A stretch of 64,000 nucleotides of DNA. It comes from Synaphobranchus kaupii. Taxonomy: Eukaryota; Chordata; Actinopteri; Anguilliformes; Synaphobranchidae. The notes below the pieces were generated by a model. The model made no database searches and was not told where the DNA came from. It was given only the letters and a program-made list of their open reading frames with translations. A program made the position numbers and the translations under genes. Positions 21,873-33,527 of the stretch are shown here, one piece after another (the stretch's first letter is position 1; each line of letters opens with the position of its first letter). Location: assembly GCA_029718625.1 (NCBI GenBank), contig CM056389.1, forward strand, positions 23,221,381 to 23,285,380. The letters are read 5' to 3'.

Positions 21873-22247
21873 TAACCTCTTCCTACCAAGAGCAAAATAT
21901 ACCAATTCTCGCCTGTTCACTAGTGACCAACAAAGCTGTTTATCTCAAAAACTGTAAAGGCTACAAATATGTTTCATAGCTTTTTATTAAAACAGAGAAC
22001 TGCACTATTATGACTAAGCAGTCAGAATTCATATACATATACTTTTTGCTACTTAATTACAACAATTTATGTACAGAAATTGTGAAAAAAACTACCTACC
22101 TTAAAACTTCTGCTTTTTTACCTGATGAGCTACAAGAGCTATGGAGGAAATAACTCCTCTTTGTGATTCCTCAATATGCTGCCTATCTCTGCTAAAAATA
22201 TGGTGTCAATATCTCAAACCATTCAAATTCTACAGAGCTCTTTGGTT
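21873..22247 (+). mobile_element. piggyBac-like end fragment (TTAACCTCTTCC)
   Basis: Begins TTAACCTCTTCCTACC and shares with the two TTAA elements the pattern AATTYTCGCCT..T..ACTAGTG and TATCTCAAAAACT at comparable distances. The opposite end is not found, and the sequence is replaced by Gypsy B leader near 22247. Assignment is by resemblance only. Confidence 0.5.
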
Positions 22248-22506
22248 GTTGCTGACTTATTTGGTCTCGTGTTCGAGGGGGCGTGGCCTTTTTGACATTT
22301 TGGGGCCTCAGGGGCCCTCCGCATACTACGTTGGGTACCTCTTTGCAGCATGCCTATTTGAGTATTTAGTATATGCACCCTTTTGTCTCTTTTTGGTGTT
22401 GGTTGGCAATATACGACCTTTCTGCCTAGTGGAGGCACTAGAGTTTCGCCTCAGCGTTGTATTCTCTCCTGCAGTGTCTCCGGTCTCGGCCCTAGGATAC
22501 ATATGT

Positions 22507-22559
<53 letters not shown>

Positions 22560-22636
22560 TTTTTTTTCCCCCTTCCCGGGTTTTAAAAAAAAAAAATTTC
22601 TCCTCCCTGTGTGTGGTTGTTCACATTGATTTTGAA
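22248..22636 (+). other. Leader or LTR remnant of Gypsy element B
   Basis: Non-coding DNA directly upstream of gag, with a (TG)n(TA)n run at 22507-22560. LTR boundaries and a primer-binding site could not be placed. The ORFs here are low-complexity. Confidence 0.5.
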
Positions 22637-23758
22637 ATGTCCAGTGACGGGCAGGAAGTTATGGAACAGTCTGTGGTGGAGATGGCATTACCCGCCTGCC
22701 GCAAGTTCCGACAGCTCACTAAAGATCAGTTGTTGCGGTTAGCGACAGAGCAAGAGGTGGAGGTACCAGAGGGTATACTGAAACCTGCTTTAGCTGAACT
22801 TCTTATTGCTACGCTGGAGTTGGAACAGTGGTGGGCGGATGATGAGAGAGAGAGGACTGTTGCAGAGAGGGAAGGGGTACTTTAGGCGGAGAGAGAAGAG
22901 CGTGAATCCCGGGAGCGGTTGGCTCAGTTCGAGGTGGAACGAACTAGGGCTGCTAAGGGGATTGCCACCTTGGAGCCTAATTTCGACGTGCCCTCTGCTA
23001 TATTTCTCATGCCTAAATTTTTTGAGGAGGACATTGACACATTTTTTGACGCTTTTGAGGTTGTCGCTCGTGAATGTGACTGGCCTGAAGCCAAGTGGCC
23101 ATTTTTGGTGCAGAGTGTTTTAAAGGGCACGGCGCAGGTTGCCTTTGCGGCTTTGGATCCTCGCATGGGCTTGGAGTATGAATCTCTAAAAATGGCAGTC
23201 TTGACTGCATATGGCGGTGTCCCCAAGGCTTACCGGCAGCGGTTTAGGACTGTGAAATGGAGAGACGGTCTTATTTAGATTTATCTCAAAAATTAGGGGT
23301 GGTGTGTGAGTGCTGGCTCCACGGAGTCCACGGAGTCCACAGAGACATATGATTTTGCACAATTAAAAGAGGTAGTCTTGTTGGAGCAATTTAAGAACAG
23401 TATGCCCCGAGTGGTCGAAATATATCTGAGTGAGCAGAAGGTCTCTACCCTCCTGGAGGCAGCCCAAGCGGCGGATGTTTATGAGGTCATCCATGGTGGG
23501 TCTGTGGGTTTAGCCCGCCCAGGCAGCAAGAGACCTCCGGTAAGGGCCTCCCTCTTGGAGGGAAGGCATCTGGTGCTCAGCGACCTGGGATGGAGAAGTC
23601 TCATTCCGCTGTTGTGTGCCATCACTGTAGGGAACCCAGTCACATTAAGCCCCGTTGTTAAAAGGGAAAGGGACTGTGATATTATTTGCCATGGTTGCCG
23701 ACGGCCCGGTCATGTGCAGTCGCAGTGTCCCCAATGCTCCCAGCTAGAGAGTCGGGCT
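22637..23758 (+). pseudogene. Gypsy B Gag (SCAN-like capsid plus CCHC), with stop codons
   Basis: One frame runs from ATG at 22637 with three in-frame TAG stops (22883, 23276, 23294). Order: an N-terminal helical part (LTKDQLLRLATEQEVEVPEG), a charged coiled region, a capsid segment (MPKFFEEDIDTFFDAFEVVA, AYRQRFRTVK, LKEVVLLEQFKNSMPRVVEI), and a zinc knuckle CHGCRRPGHVQSQC (CX2CX4HX4C). The capsid resembles the SCAN-like Gag of Gmr1-type Gypsy elements, the family linked to the origin of the vertebrate SCAN domain. Gag would package element RNA. The frame is cut at 23758-23760 by a DNA transposon and resumes at 25263. Confidence 0.85.
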
Positions 23759-23760
23759 AA

Positions 23761-25262
23761 AGCTGATGGTACACGGGCAATATTTTCAGGCAATGTTACC
23801 GGCAATATTGACAGGCAATGATTCCTGCCAATTTTCCTATTGATAAATCAATATCTGAACAAGTTTGATCGAGGCAAGCAATATTTTGCTACCATCCAAT
23901 CACAGATGAGAGTTTGGGTCACATGACACCTGAGTCTTCCAAAAATAAATTTCAACAATGGCTGCCAAGTGGTGCGAGGAAACCGAAGGGATGTGCGGAG
24001 GGAAGTCCTTTGACTCCCTCCTCATTAAGTTCAATTTGAGATGGGTTTTCGAGTGGAAGGATTCTCAAGATAAAGATGAAGGAAATAGCAGAATCTTCTA
24101 TTAAATTTAATCTTTTATTAAACGGTCAAACGTTGATTCAACATGGGAAAACCACAAACCTACGCAGAGGATTCGGAATTCCCCGAACAATAACAAACAT
24201 TAGTTTATACAATATCATAACTCCTCCTTTACGTTACTAATACACCAATGATATGTGGTAACACCTTTTCATAATATCTTATTTTATCCAATAACAAATT
24301 AGGCAAAAAATAAATATGTTATGTGACCTGTTCTTACCCTATGCGCTTGGGGGCACTCTTGATCTATCAAATAAAATTGTTTGTGAACTCTCCCCCCCCC
24401 CCCGTGCTTTTTAATCAGACCATGAAATTCTCCTTAATTCCCCTTATTTTTATTCTTCTCCCACCTGTTCGGTCAGCACGATCTATCTTATCCATTGTTA
24501 TAAGTACAACTCCTGCTTAGTTATGGAACACAGGAGGAAAACATTCCTGTTTTGACTGGTGTGCTAGATGCCCTCGTCCTTGCTGACAGATAACTGTCCT
24601 GCACCCTCTCACAACCCCCCATCTCAGTACTTTTCCACTAGATCTAGACTGTATTATTGAATTATTTATATAATATTATTTATTCTTGGGCCTACAGAAC
24701 AGTTTCACAAAACAGCTTACTTCCACAGATGCTGATCTCTTATAACTTTATTAATTTATTACTCAGGTAAGTTATATTGATGTATTAGTGTAATGTTGAA
24801 ATAAAGACCAACTTTTCATAAGTTATGGTATTCTTCACTTTTGATTGTAAATAATTGGTATTATTACTCAGTCACCGCCGTACTGACGAACCGAGTGACT
24901 TTTAACTAGCTAGCGAGCTAACTTTATTCAGCAGACTAATCAGACCACCTGCTTTACTGGTGAATACATCCATGAATGCTTCCGTAAAATTTAGAGATAC
25001 GGTCGATTGAATTACATTGGCGGAAAGCTGTGGTTCTTGCCGTTCCGGGCACATATATACCTTTGTTGTGAGATGACGGTAAAGGTTTGAAACAGAGGTT
25101 AAAAACAGGATCCGCAAACATTCTTTCATCAGTTAGGCTATTTTTCAGTTATTGCCCCATTGCCCATTGCTACAGTGGCCCATACCCATTGCCCATTGCT
25201 GGCAATATTGTGCAATATTGCTGCCAATATTGCCTGAAAATGATGCCCGTGTACCATCAGCT
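23761..25262. mobile_element. Non-autonomous DNA transposon with TAA target duplication
   Basis: Terminal inverted repeats AGCTGATGGTACACGGGCA...TTTTCAGGCAAT (23761-) and its complement (-25262) match over about 32 positions with few differences. Both ends have further GGCAATATTG subrepeats. TAA flanks both sides (23758-23760 and 25263-25265), and removing the insert restores the Gypsy reading frame. A 3-bp TAA duplication fits PIF/Harbinger. No transposase is recognised in 1.5 kb. Confidence 0.8.
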
Positions 25263-25571
25263 TAAGGTTGTGGCGCTGGTGGCCTCCTTGGCTAAGAGTG
25301 ATGAGGGGATAGGCTGTAGTGGTCCTAGGGAGGTGCCCCCATTAAGCTATCAGCCTTTCACCTCAGTGGGGACGGTGTCCGTGGCCCCGGGTGGAGAGGA
25401 AGTGTCAATCACCATACTGCGTGATACAGGTGCTGCACAGTCTCTCTTGCTGGAAGGGGTGATTGAGCTGCCTCGTGATGTTTTTTCCCAGTCGGGGCTC
25501 ATTAAAGGTCTTGGGGGGCAGTATGATTGTGTGCCATTGTACACCGTTCATCTGAAATCAAATGTGGTTAA
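25263..25571 (+). pseudogene. Gypsy B aspartic protease, first part
   Basis: The frame continues from gag as VVALVASLAKSD and reaches EVSITILRDTGAAQSLLLEG, with the catalytic DTGA at 25433-25444, then LPRDVFSQSGLIKGLGG. A retropepsin-like protease would mature Gag and Pol. The frame is interrupted at TTAA (25568-25571) by a piggyBac-like element and resumes at 29541. Confidence 0.85.
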
Positions 25572-26594
25572 CCCTATTTACTTTGGCCCATTTGGCCCAA
25601 TTTTCACCTAGTTTTTACTAGTGTCAATTAAGTGCCAATATCTCAAAAACTATTCACTGCACATCCATGGTTGAACGTTTGAATGAAAGAAGAGGCTTGT
25701 ACCATTCAGAAATTTGGAACAGAATAAATGTATGTCAAAGTGGTCACATACAGTTTATACAAAATACACATAAGAATACAAAAAAAAGTACAAAACGCCT
25801 TGTGTTTTTATAGTTTATCACTGAATATCTGAACTTCAAAGTACTGGAGCAAGCCAGAATTGTTTATACTAGTGCACTAATATGTTGTCCACTTGGGTAT
25901 ACAATTTGGTAAAGATATCTACAGGCTTTCCTTATGCATTGGTATTTTTACCAAAACGGGGCCCAGGTGTCCCAAAACCTTTCCAAACCTCGCCAAATAT
26001 AAAACACGCGCGTATCTTTCTGTCTAGGCATGTCAATCATCAGAAAACTTTATTTTTCTTTTAAAACATTTTTTGTAATACAGAATGTGAAGAAAATTAA
26101 CCTACACATGTTTTGTGTTCATGTGTATGAGGGTATTCTCTTACAAAGCGTGCCCAAAAGTGCCCAAATACTTCTCCGAAAAGGATTACTTACCCTAATG
26201 TTATCCAACCAATCTGCTTTACATTTAAAATGGCACTGTACTTCAAAATTAGATTTACCAGAGCCCCATAAGCCAGCAGAATAACAGGTTTATCTATAAC
26301 AAGCCTTCAACTTGACTTTTTACAGCAAAAGTAATAAATTATACATCACTTTATTTGGCAAACCTGTCTGTTACCACCTCCTACGACAGAGGTGTCAGGT
26401 GGGGGAGGGGTGTCTTCACTGTCCTCCCTGAAAAAGACAGATTCAAGTACATTACTAAGTAGAATCACTAAAAAATGAGAACACAAATTATCTCAAAAAG
26501 ACATATGGCAAGTATTACAATTAAGTGGAAAAAAGTTTTTATTTTATTTAAAAAAAAAAAAAATTATATATATATATACACACACACACACATA

Positions 26595-28125
26595 CACTAC
26601 TCACAAAAAGTTAGGGATATTTGGCTTTCGGGTGAAATTTATGGAAAATGTAAGTTCACGCTACAGTGATATTATACGTATCATGAAAGTAGGGCATTTA
26701 AGTAGAAGCATGCAATGGTGATTTCCTCATCTCAAACAATTTATTGAAACAAAAGCCAACAACAGTGGTGGGTATACCACAACAAAAATGTCAATGTCTC
26801 AATAACTTGTCATGTGCCCTTGAGCATCAATTACAGCTTGACAACGACGTCTCATGCTGTTCACAAGTCGACTTATTGTCTGCTGAGGCATGGCATCCCA
26901 CTCTTCTTGAAGGGCGGCCCTCAGGTCATTGAGGTTCTGGGGTACAGAGTTACGAGCCTCTACACGGTGAGTCAGCTGATCCCATAGGTTTTCTATGGGA
27001 TTCAGGTCTGGAGAAAGTGCAGGCCACTCCATTTGAGGTACCCCAGTCTCCAGCAGCCTTTCCCTAATGATGCGACCTCGATGAGCTGGAGCATTGTCGT
27101 CCATGAAGATGAAATTAGGCCTGTGTTGTTCATGCAGGGGCACAATGACTGGATTAATGATGTTATTCAGGTAGTATGGGCTTGTCACTGTACCATTCAC
27201 AAAGTGTAGGGCAGTTCTGTATTGACTAGACACACCTGCCCACACTGTAACACCGCCACCACCAAAGGGTCGTCTGGTGACAATAGTGGCTGATGCATAG
27301 CGCTCTCCTTGACGTCTCCAACATCGTTGGCGGCCATCATTTCTGCTCAACGTGAATCGACTTTCATCAGAGAACAGCACTGAGGCCCACTGGTCCCTCG
27401 TCCAGCGTAAATGCTCCCTGGCCCATGCAAGACGATGACGCCTGTGCCTGGTGGTGTGGTCAGGTACCCTTGCAGGTCGTCTAGCACGCAGACCACGCTG
27501 ATGTAAACGGTTTCGAATGGTCTGACGTGACACTTGGGTGCCTCTCACCTCCCTTAAATGTGCCTGGAGTTGAGTGGCATTCATCATCCGGTTCCGCAGG
27601 GCACTGTTCACAATGAAGCGGTCATCAGTGTGGGATGTGGCCAAAGGACGTCCACTTCTATGCCTTTCTGTGACTCTTCCAGTCTCTCTGTATCTCTGTT
27701 GCAACCTGCTGATGACACTCTGTGACACTCTAAGCTCAGTGGCCACTTCCCTCTGAGAACATCCTGTTTGAAGCCTCGCAATGGCGAGGTACTGTTGATC
27801 AATTGTTAGGTGTCGTCTTGGTCTCATGATGTCAAAATGTGAACAGCATGATGAAGAGGACTGTTTAAATACCAATTCTAATTGAACCAGGAAATTTATT
27901 GGTCGATTCATGGATCAAACACCTGTTGTGAATTTTGCCGTTCAGCTCCTTGTTAGAGAACAGCAAGTTGTGCAAAAAGTACTGAAACATTGAATAGTTG
28001 GACATGTGCATTCAAAAGTTTAGAGAAGGTCAAATTAATTTCACCTGTAAAGGTTATAGTGCATTTTAGGTTCATCCTGAAATTTCACCCGAAAGCCGAA
28101 TATCCCTAACTTTTTGTGAGTAGTG
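26595..28125 (-). mobile_element. Intact autonomous-looking Tc1 transposon
   Basis: 1531 bp with TA on both sides (26593-26594, 28126-28127). The terminal inverted repeats start CACTACTCACAAAAAGTTAG and agree at 45 of the first 46 positions. A full transposase lies inside on the minus strand. The insertion is in the TA/CA microsatellite of the TTAA element, which gives a relative age. Confidence 0.95.
26799..27827 (-). CDS. Tc1 transposase, intact, DD34E
   Basis: 342 codons from ATG at 27827 ([20 protein letters not shown]), the usual length for a Tc1 transposase. An upstream in-frame ATG at 27911 would add 28 residues, but the family normally starts at MRPRR-like sequence. Paired DNA-binding part: helix-turn-helix 1 ([20 protein letters not shown]), linker GRPLATS, helix-turn-helix 2 ([17 protein letters not shown]). 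Catalytic core: [21 protein letters not shown] and [12 protein letters not shown], with 34 residues between the second Asp and the Glu. No stop or frameshift. The enzyme would excise and insert the element at TA. Intact code plus near-identical ends suggest recent, possibly present, competence. Activity is inferred, not shown. Confidence 0.95.
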   Translation of the reverse strand: MRPRRHLTIDQQYLAIARLQTGCSQREVATELRVSQSVISRLQQRYRETGRVTERHRSGRPLATSHTDDRFIVNSALRNRMMNATQLQAHLREVRGTQVSRQTIRNRLHQRGLRARRPARVPDHTTRHRRHRLAWAREHLRWTRDQWASVLFSDESRFTLSRNDGRQRCWRRQGERYASATIVTRRPFGGGGVTVWAGVSSQYRTALHFVNGTVTSPYYLNNIINPVIVPLHEQHRPNFIFMDDNAPAHRGRIIRERLLETGVPQMEWPALSPDLNPIENLWDQLTHRVEARNSVPQNLNDLRAALQEEWDAMPQQTISRLVNSMRRRCQAVIDAQGHMTSY

Positions 28126-28127
28126 TA

Positions 28128-28192
28128 TATTATATATATATATACGTATATACATTAATCAGTATATATATATATACGTATATACATCCACA
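28128..28192. repeat. (TA)n(CGTA) microsatellite
   Basis: TA runs with TACGTATATACAT interruptions, the right-hand half of the microsatellite split by the Tc1 element. Confidence 0.85.
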
Positions 28193-29540
28193 GTACGTCT
28201 GATATTAGCTCCAACATAATTAGCAATCGTAGCTAACTAGGATTTATGAATTAGTTTGTCAGCTTGCACGAACTAAATTACATTATTATAATACTGTAAT
28301 GTCTTGACTGAACCGTGAAATAAAGTACTGAGAATGGATGTAGTTTCATGCGTGAATTCAACAACTAGCCCTTGTGTTGGTTGCTACACAAAGAAACTGC
28401 GAATGAACGCTACAAAACAAACCCCCTTAGCAGGAGATCCTTAGCAGCCTGTGACAACATAGAAGCTAACTAGCGAACTCCTGCGAGAATCCATTTATCA
28501 CCAAACTAAAAATAATAGCGCTCCATACTGTTGATGATTATGATGATAACAATAATAATAATATTAATAATAATAATTTGTATTATATATTTTTTAAAAC
28601 ACTTACATGCCCAGGCACGGGTCCATGCCACAGAGTCATTGCTCTGCCAGAGCACAGACTTCTTCACCTCTGGGACACTGCGGTGGAGCACCCCCAAAAC
28701 CTGAGCAACCGTGAAATAAGCGCTCTTCTTTCCACCATTGATTGCCACGTTCGCATATAAATGTATAAAATAATCGTAAACTTTGAAGCAGCAAAGACAT
28801 CACCAGCGCAATTAGACCATACAGCAACCTGTGTATGCGTACTGACCTGTGACGTATTTTCAGCTCACAAAAAAGCTACACATTGCTAAATATCATCTGG
28901 ATAGACTAAAAATGTACTTGTACAGCAATCCAGTCTATCCCTTCCAGGATAAACTCAGTAAAAATGGCCACAGGCGTCATCTGACCCTGTCGACAGTCGA
29001 GAGCGCAGAGCCGAGTGCCCTATGGGCTGTCGTTACGCGTGGATACAGCGCCGTTCCCATTCGCTAGAATATGACATATTTTACATCATTTAATAGGGCA
29101 GCGAACCCCGTAGAAGATAAACTACGTGCTTTACGTCAGATCAACCCTGAAGCAGTCTAGTAATGTTTTTACGCAACGGTAGTAACGTAGTACAAATGCA
29201 AATGCGATGGGTACGCACCATGGATATCGAGATTTTGCTGGAGAATGGATAAGTGGATTACGAAAAAATGTTCAAGATTCTTCAGAAAACAGTTATAACT
29301 GCATAACCAGGTATAAAATTTTATTGATTAAACATGTTTATGAAGAGATCTTGTAGAAAATAAAATATATTGAAACAAAACCGGAAGAACATCGGTTGTA
29401 TGCGTAGTGAAGTGAGCACGGGGAAAAAACACATAATGTTCATTTATACAACTTTTCAGTAACATACAATTGTTCCTAAATCTATAAAAAATTGGGACGC
29501 ATGCGTCCCACCACTAGGGGGCCAAAGTCCATAGGGTTAA

Positions 29541-31697
29541 GGGGCCGGTCACTGTTGGGGTGGTGCCCACGCTACCTGTGCCGGGCGTTAGCCTATTATT
29601 GGGCAACGACCTAGCAGGGTCACAGGGGTGCATGACACCGGTTGTAGTCTCTACTCCTCTTGAGGTCCCGGAAACGCAGGTACTAGAACAGGAACATCCT
29701 GAGGTGTTTACTGCATGTGTGGTCACTCGTGCTCTGGCACGCAAAGCTGAGGCCCAAGCTAGTGAGGCGTTGACTCCCATAAGTGTGCAGGTACCTTTTG
29801 TGTCAGCCACTAGTGGGGAAAAGGAGCACATTAGTTTGGCTGGCACGGTTTTTGCAAAAGCTGTGAGCGAGGAAGGGACCTCTGCTGTGAAAGGCCCTGG
29901 TTTCTCCCCGTCTTAGGTGGCAGATGCCACCCATTTTTCTAGGGAAGTTTTGATCCAAGAACAAAACCAGGATCCCTCGCTGGCTCCGCTGTGGAAGCGA
30001 GCTGTGATGGTGGAAGAGAGTGAGGATATGGCTGTTGGGGAATTCGTGGACCAAGATATTTTAATGTGTAAGTGGCGGCCTGCAGACCGCCCGGCTGATG
30101 AAGATTGGTGGGTCCATGCGCAAATTGTAGTTCCTTCCAGCTTTCACGGTGAGGTGTTGCAGTTGGCCCATGAAACCCCCTTGGCAGGCTATTTAGGTGT
30201 CAAGAAGACCCTGGCCCGCCTGTCAAAACATTTTTATTGGCCCACGGTTCCCCGTGATGTCGTTCATTTTTGTCGTTCCTGCCATGCCTGCCAGATTGCT
30301 GGAAAGGCTGGTCACTCCCTTCCGGTTGCTACGTTGCAGCCTACGCCGGTGGAGGAGGCCCCGCTTTCACGTGTGATTATTGACTGCGTGGGTCTCCTTC
30401 CCAGAACCAAGAAGGGGAATGAGTATTTATTGGCTATCATGGATGTTGCAACGCGTTTTCCAGAGGCGGTGCCAGTACGTAGTATTTGTGCACCTGTGGT
30501 CATTGAGGGGTTGCTGCAATTTTTTTTGTGGATGGGGCTCCCTAAGGAGGTCCAGTCAGATCGTGGAACCAATTTTACTTCTGGGGTGTTCCAGAATGTC
30601 ATGTGTGAGCTGGGCATTGCTCAGGTATTGTCCTCTGCCTACCACCCTGAGTCCCAGGGCGCCCTCGAGAGGTGTCATCAGACATTAAAATCAATGGTGC
30701 GCACTTTTTGTGTGGACTGCCCTAAGGACTGGGATGCAGCAATGCCTTTTATTTTGTTTGCTATCTGCGATGCTGTGAACGAATCTACAGGGTTTAGTCC
30801 CTTTGAATTTGTTTATGGGCATGAGGTCCAGAGTCCGCTAAGCATAATGCGGGAGCGACTCCTGGAGCCACATGCCCAGGGTGATATCTTACAGTACGTT
30901 TCTACATTTTATGATTGTCTGAGTGCAGCCTGGAAGGTGGCAGCCCAGAACCTAACTGGAGCTAAGGAACGGATGAAGGGGCAATATGACCGTAAGGCCG
31001 TACAATGCTCTTTTGTTCCTGGGGACAAGGTCCTCATCTTTACGCCGGTTGGCAGGGAAAGGTTTGGGACGCATTTTAGTGGTCCCTATATGGTGGTTAG
31101 GAAGGTAGGAGCGTGTAACTACGTCATTAGTACACCAGAGCAGCGGCAGAAGACACGACTCTGTCACATCAACTTATTAAAGCTGTATGTGGAGCGTGAT
31201 TCGGCCAATCCCGTTGGTTGTATTATAGTGGCGCCTTCAGACAGAGAGAGAGAAGAGCCAGTGGGTGCTCGGCTGGACAACTCTCGAGCCTGTGAGCAGC
31301 TGCAGGAACAGCTGAAGCACTTGCTGAAGGCCCAGCCCCAGGATGTGATGGCCCTGGTGGCTGCACATCCTTCTCTGTTTCGCAATAGGCCAGGGTTAAC
31401 TTCCCTAGTTGAGCATGATGTGGATACTGGTGGGGTGACGCCTATGAAGCAACACCCTTATCGTTTGCCTCCTTTTAAGAAGGAGAAGGTTTGTGATGAG
31501 GTTGAGTACATGCTGGAGATCGGGGCCATAGAGCCAGGGTCTGGTGAATGGAGTTCCCCGGTCGTCCTCATTCCTAAGAGTGATGGTACGTCACGTCTAT
31601 GTATTGACTACCGCAAGGTGAATGCAGTGACAAGGACCGACGCGTACCCTATTCCTCGTATTGAGGATTGCATTGATAGTATTGGTCAGGCTAGGTT
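29541..31697 (+). pseudogene. Gypsy B protease end, integrase and RT start (integrase before RT)
   Basis: After the TTAA insert the frame continues with the protease end (SLLLGNDLAG) and, past a TAG at 29914, is open to 31697. From MADATHF (29917): zinc-binding region with H85, C119/C122/C125 (the usual second His is Tyr92), catalytic D156, D215 and E251 (35 residues between the last two), a GPF/Y-like module (GPYMVVRKVGACNYVIS), then a spacer and RT entry motifs (PVVLIPKSDGTSRLCIDYRK, IPRIEDCIDSIGQARF). Integrase upstream of RT is the opposite of most Ty3/Gypsy elements and matches the Gmr1 group. The RT catalytic YxDD and RNase H are absent because the element is truncated at a MITE arm. 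Confidence 0.88.
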
Positions 31698-31813
31698 TGT
31701 CCCAAATTTTTTTGGAACGTGTTGCAGGCATCAAATTCGGAATTAGCGTGTATTTACAAAAATCAATGAAGTTGATAAGGTAAAACTTTAAATATCTTTT
31801 CTTTGTACTGTTT
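31698..31813 (+). mobile_element. Palindromic MITE right arm, first piece
   Basis: TGTCCCAAATTTTTTTGGAACGTG onward follows the right arm of the MITE at 19969-20453 up to TTTGTACTGTTT, where LINE A begins. The rest of the arm is at 39881-39977. The left arm is missing, so a deletion joined Gypsy B to the middle of the MITE. Confidence 0.8.
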
Positions 31814-32640
31814 GCCGGACGCCTGGGGTTTCGGCACCTTGCCAGCGGGAACATGTAACCATGCAGTCCATTTCATGGCCGGTTGTCGGCGGCTAAACTG
31901 GCAACCCCCATCGAGCTTGCTCTTTGGGGAGGGCTTGAGGGATTCCAGCAGCACTAAAAATGGCAGCTGTCATCGCCCCTCACGCACCGCATTGAGAGAA
32001 GGCGTTAAGGCGGACCATGACAGACTGCGGCACCGGCGTCTCTCTGCAATCGGATAGGCCTCCCATCGTCTCAACACAGTTGTGCCATGGATACAGGGGC
32101 TTTGAAGACCAAGCACTGTGGGAATCAAACTCTCTCTCTCCACACTAATCAAACTCACTAGCGAATGGCCCCAGGGTTTCACAATCATGCATTTACAATC
32201 TTTCACAATCACTCAAAATTGTTTTCTAAAAGTCCAATGGCGATCCACGAGGAATGACGGAGACAGTATTGATGCATCTGGAAGTCTCTAATTCCAACTG
32301 GGCACATTGGTGGCGAAAGTGTGAAGGCCGTCTTTATGGTGATTCGGAGACAACACCTGAATTTGGCAGCTGCTCTCGTGACGGAGTAGCCCTATTTAGG
32401 GACAGCGCTGCTCCCCCCACTTCGGGGAAGGATCTGAAAAAGGTGATCTGAACATTGCTTGTCTCCACCTCTCCTGACTGGATAACCACATCTAGTAGGG
32501 TATCCATTTTGTAGTCACAACAATCATTCAAGAAATCGGATTGCTCTTCTGATTGCCGGAACATGGAATACTCAAACTCTACAAGACAAGGAAAACGTCG
32601 ATAGACCAAAACGTTGAACTGCTCTCATTGCCCAACAACT

Positions 32641-32956
32641 GGCAAGATTCAACGTTGACATCGCCGCGATTGCTGAAAGCATACTAGCAGACGAAGGTCA
32701 AGTAGCAGAAATTGGTCTCGGGTACACATTCTTCTGGAAAGGGAAATCCCAATCCCAAGAAGAAAGGCGTATTCATGGAGTAGGATTTTCTGTTAAATCA
32801 AAGCTGATGAAGGATCTGAACCTGAGTCCCACCTACCATTAATACCTCTCATCAAGGATCGTTATCTGTTATCAGTGCATATGCATTAACACTTGATGCA
32901 AGTGATGATGACAAATCAGGTTTCTACAACACCCTTTCACGTGTCCTTGCGTCTCA
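32641..32956 (+). pseudogene. LINE A endonuclease, first part
   Basis: A reading with frameshifts gives AQQLARFNVDIAAIAESILA, GLGYTFFWKGKSQSQEERRI, HGVGFSVKSKLMKDLNL, then SGFYNTLSRVLAS. The AP-endonuclease fold begins here. The ESILADEG site corresponds to the catalytic ES/ET motif. The domain resumes at 36840 after LINE B. Confidence 0.8.
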
Positions 32957-33527
32957 GCAACTTCTACAGGAGCACAATCGAGAGTGTTCTTACCAGCTCC
33001 ATTACAGTCTGGTATGGAAACTGCACTGCTCAGGACAGGAAGGCTCTCCAGCGTGTGATTAAAACTGCACAGTACATCTCAGGAGCAACCTTCCCCTCAC
33101 TGGATGAGATCTACCGCACCAGGGTCATCAGGAGGGCATGCAACATCATAAAGGACAGTACTCACCCCCAACACACTTCTGCCATCAGGCCGACGCTACA
33201 GGAGTGTGAAGTCCAGGACAACAAGGTTGACAAATCGCTTCTACCCACAGGCCATCAGGCTGGTGAATGACTCTCTCAGGGACTGCCCCCTCCCATCACT
33301 CACTGGCTGAACTCTGACTGACATGCACAAAAGCATGCACACGCACGCATACACACACACGCACTCACTCCACATACACGCTACTGCTGCTGTCTCATTC
33401 AGTTTTTATTTATCTATTTATTTACACTGTTTTCTACATAATGCATAGTGCACTTTACGACCCGCAGCACTCGGTCACTTTAGGATACACATACTGTGGA
33501 ATGTAGCTTGTTGACCTGTTTATCTAT

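Larger units (their letters stand above)
25572..29536. mobile_element. TTAA-flanked piggyBac-like element, copy 2
   Basis: CCCTATTTACTTTGGCC at the left is matched by the complement of CCCTATGGACTTTGGCC at the right (15 of 17). TTAA lies at 25568-25571 and 29537-29540. It is homologous to 11730-14530 along its length once the 1531-bp Tc1 insertion is removed (about 2.4 kb remaining). A 16-bp palindrome GGGACGCATGCGTCCC lies near the right end. No piggyBac transposase is seen. Confidence 0.82.

Noticed and set aside
22141..22629. 162-codon ORF upstream of gag
   Set aside because: It crosses a transposon border and a (TG)n(TA)n microsatellite, which supplies its CVCV repeats.
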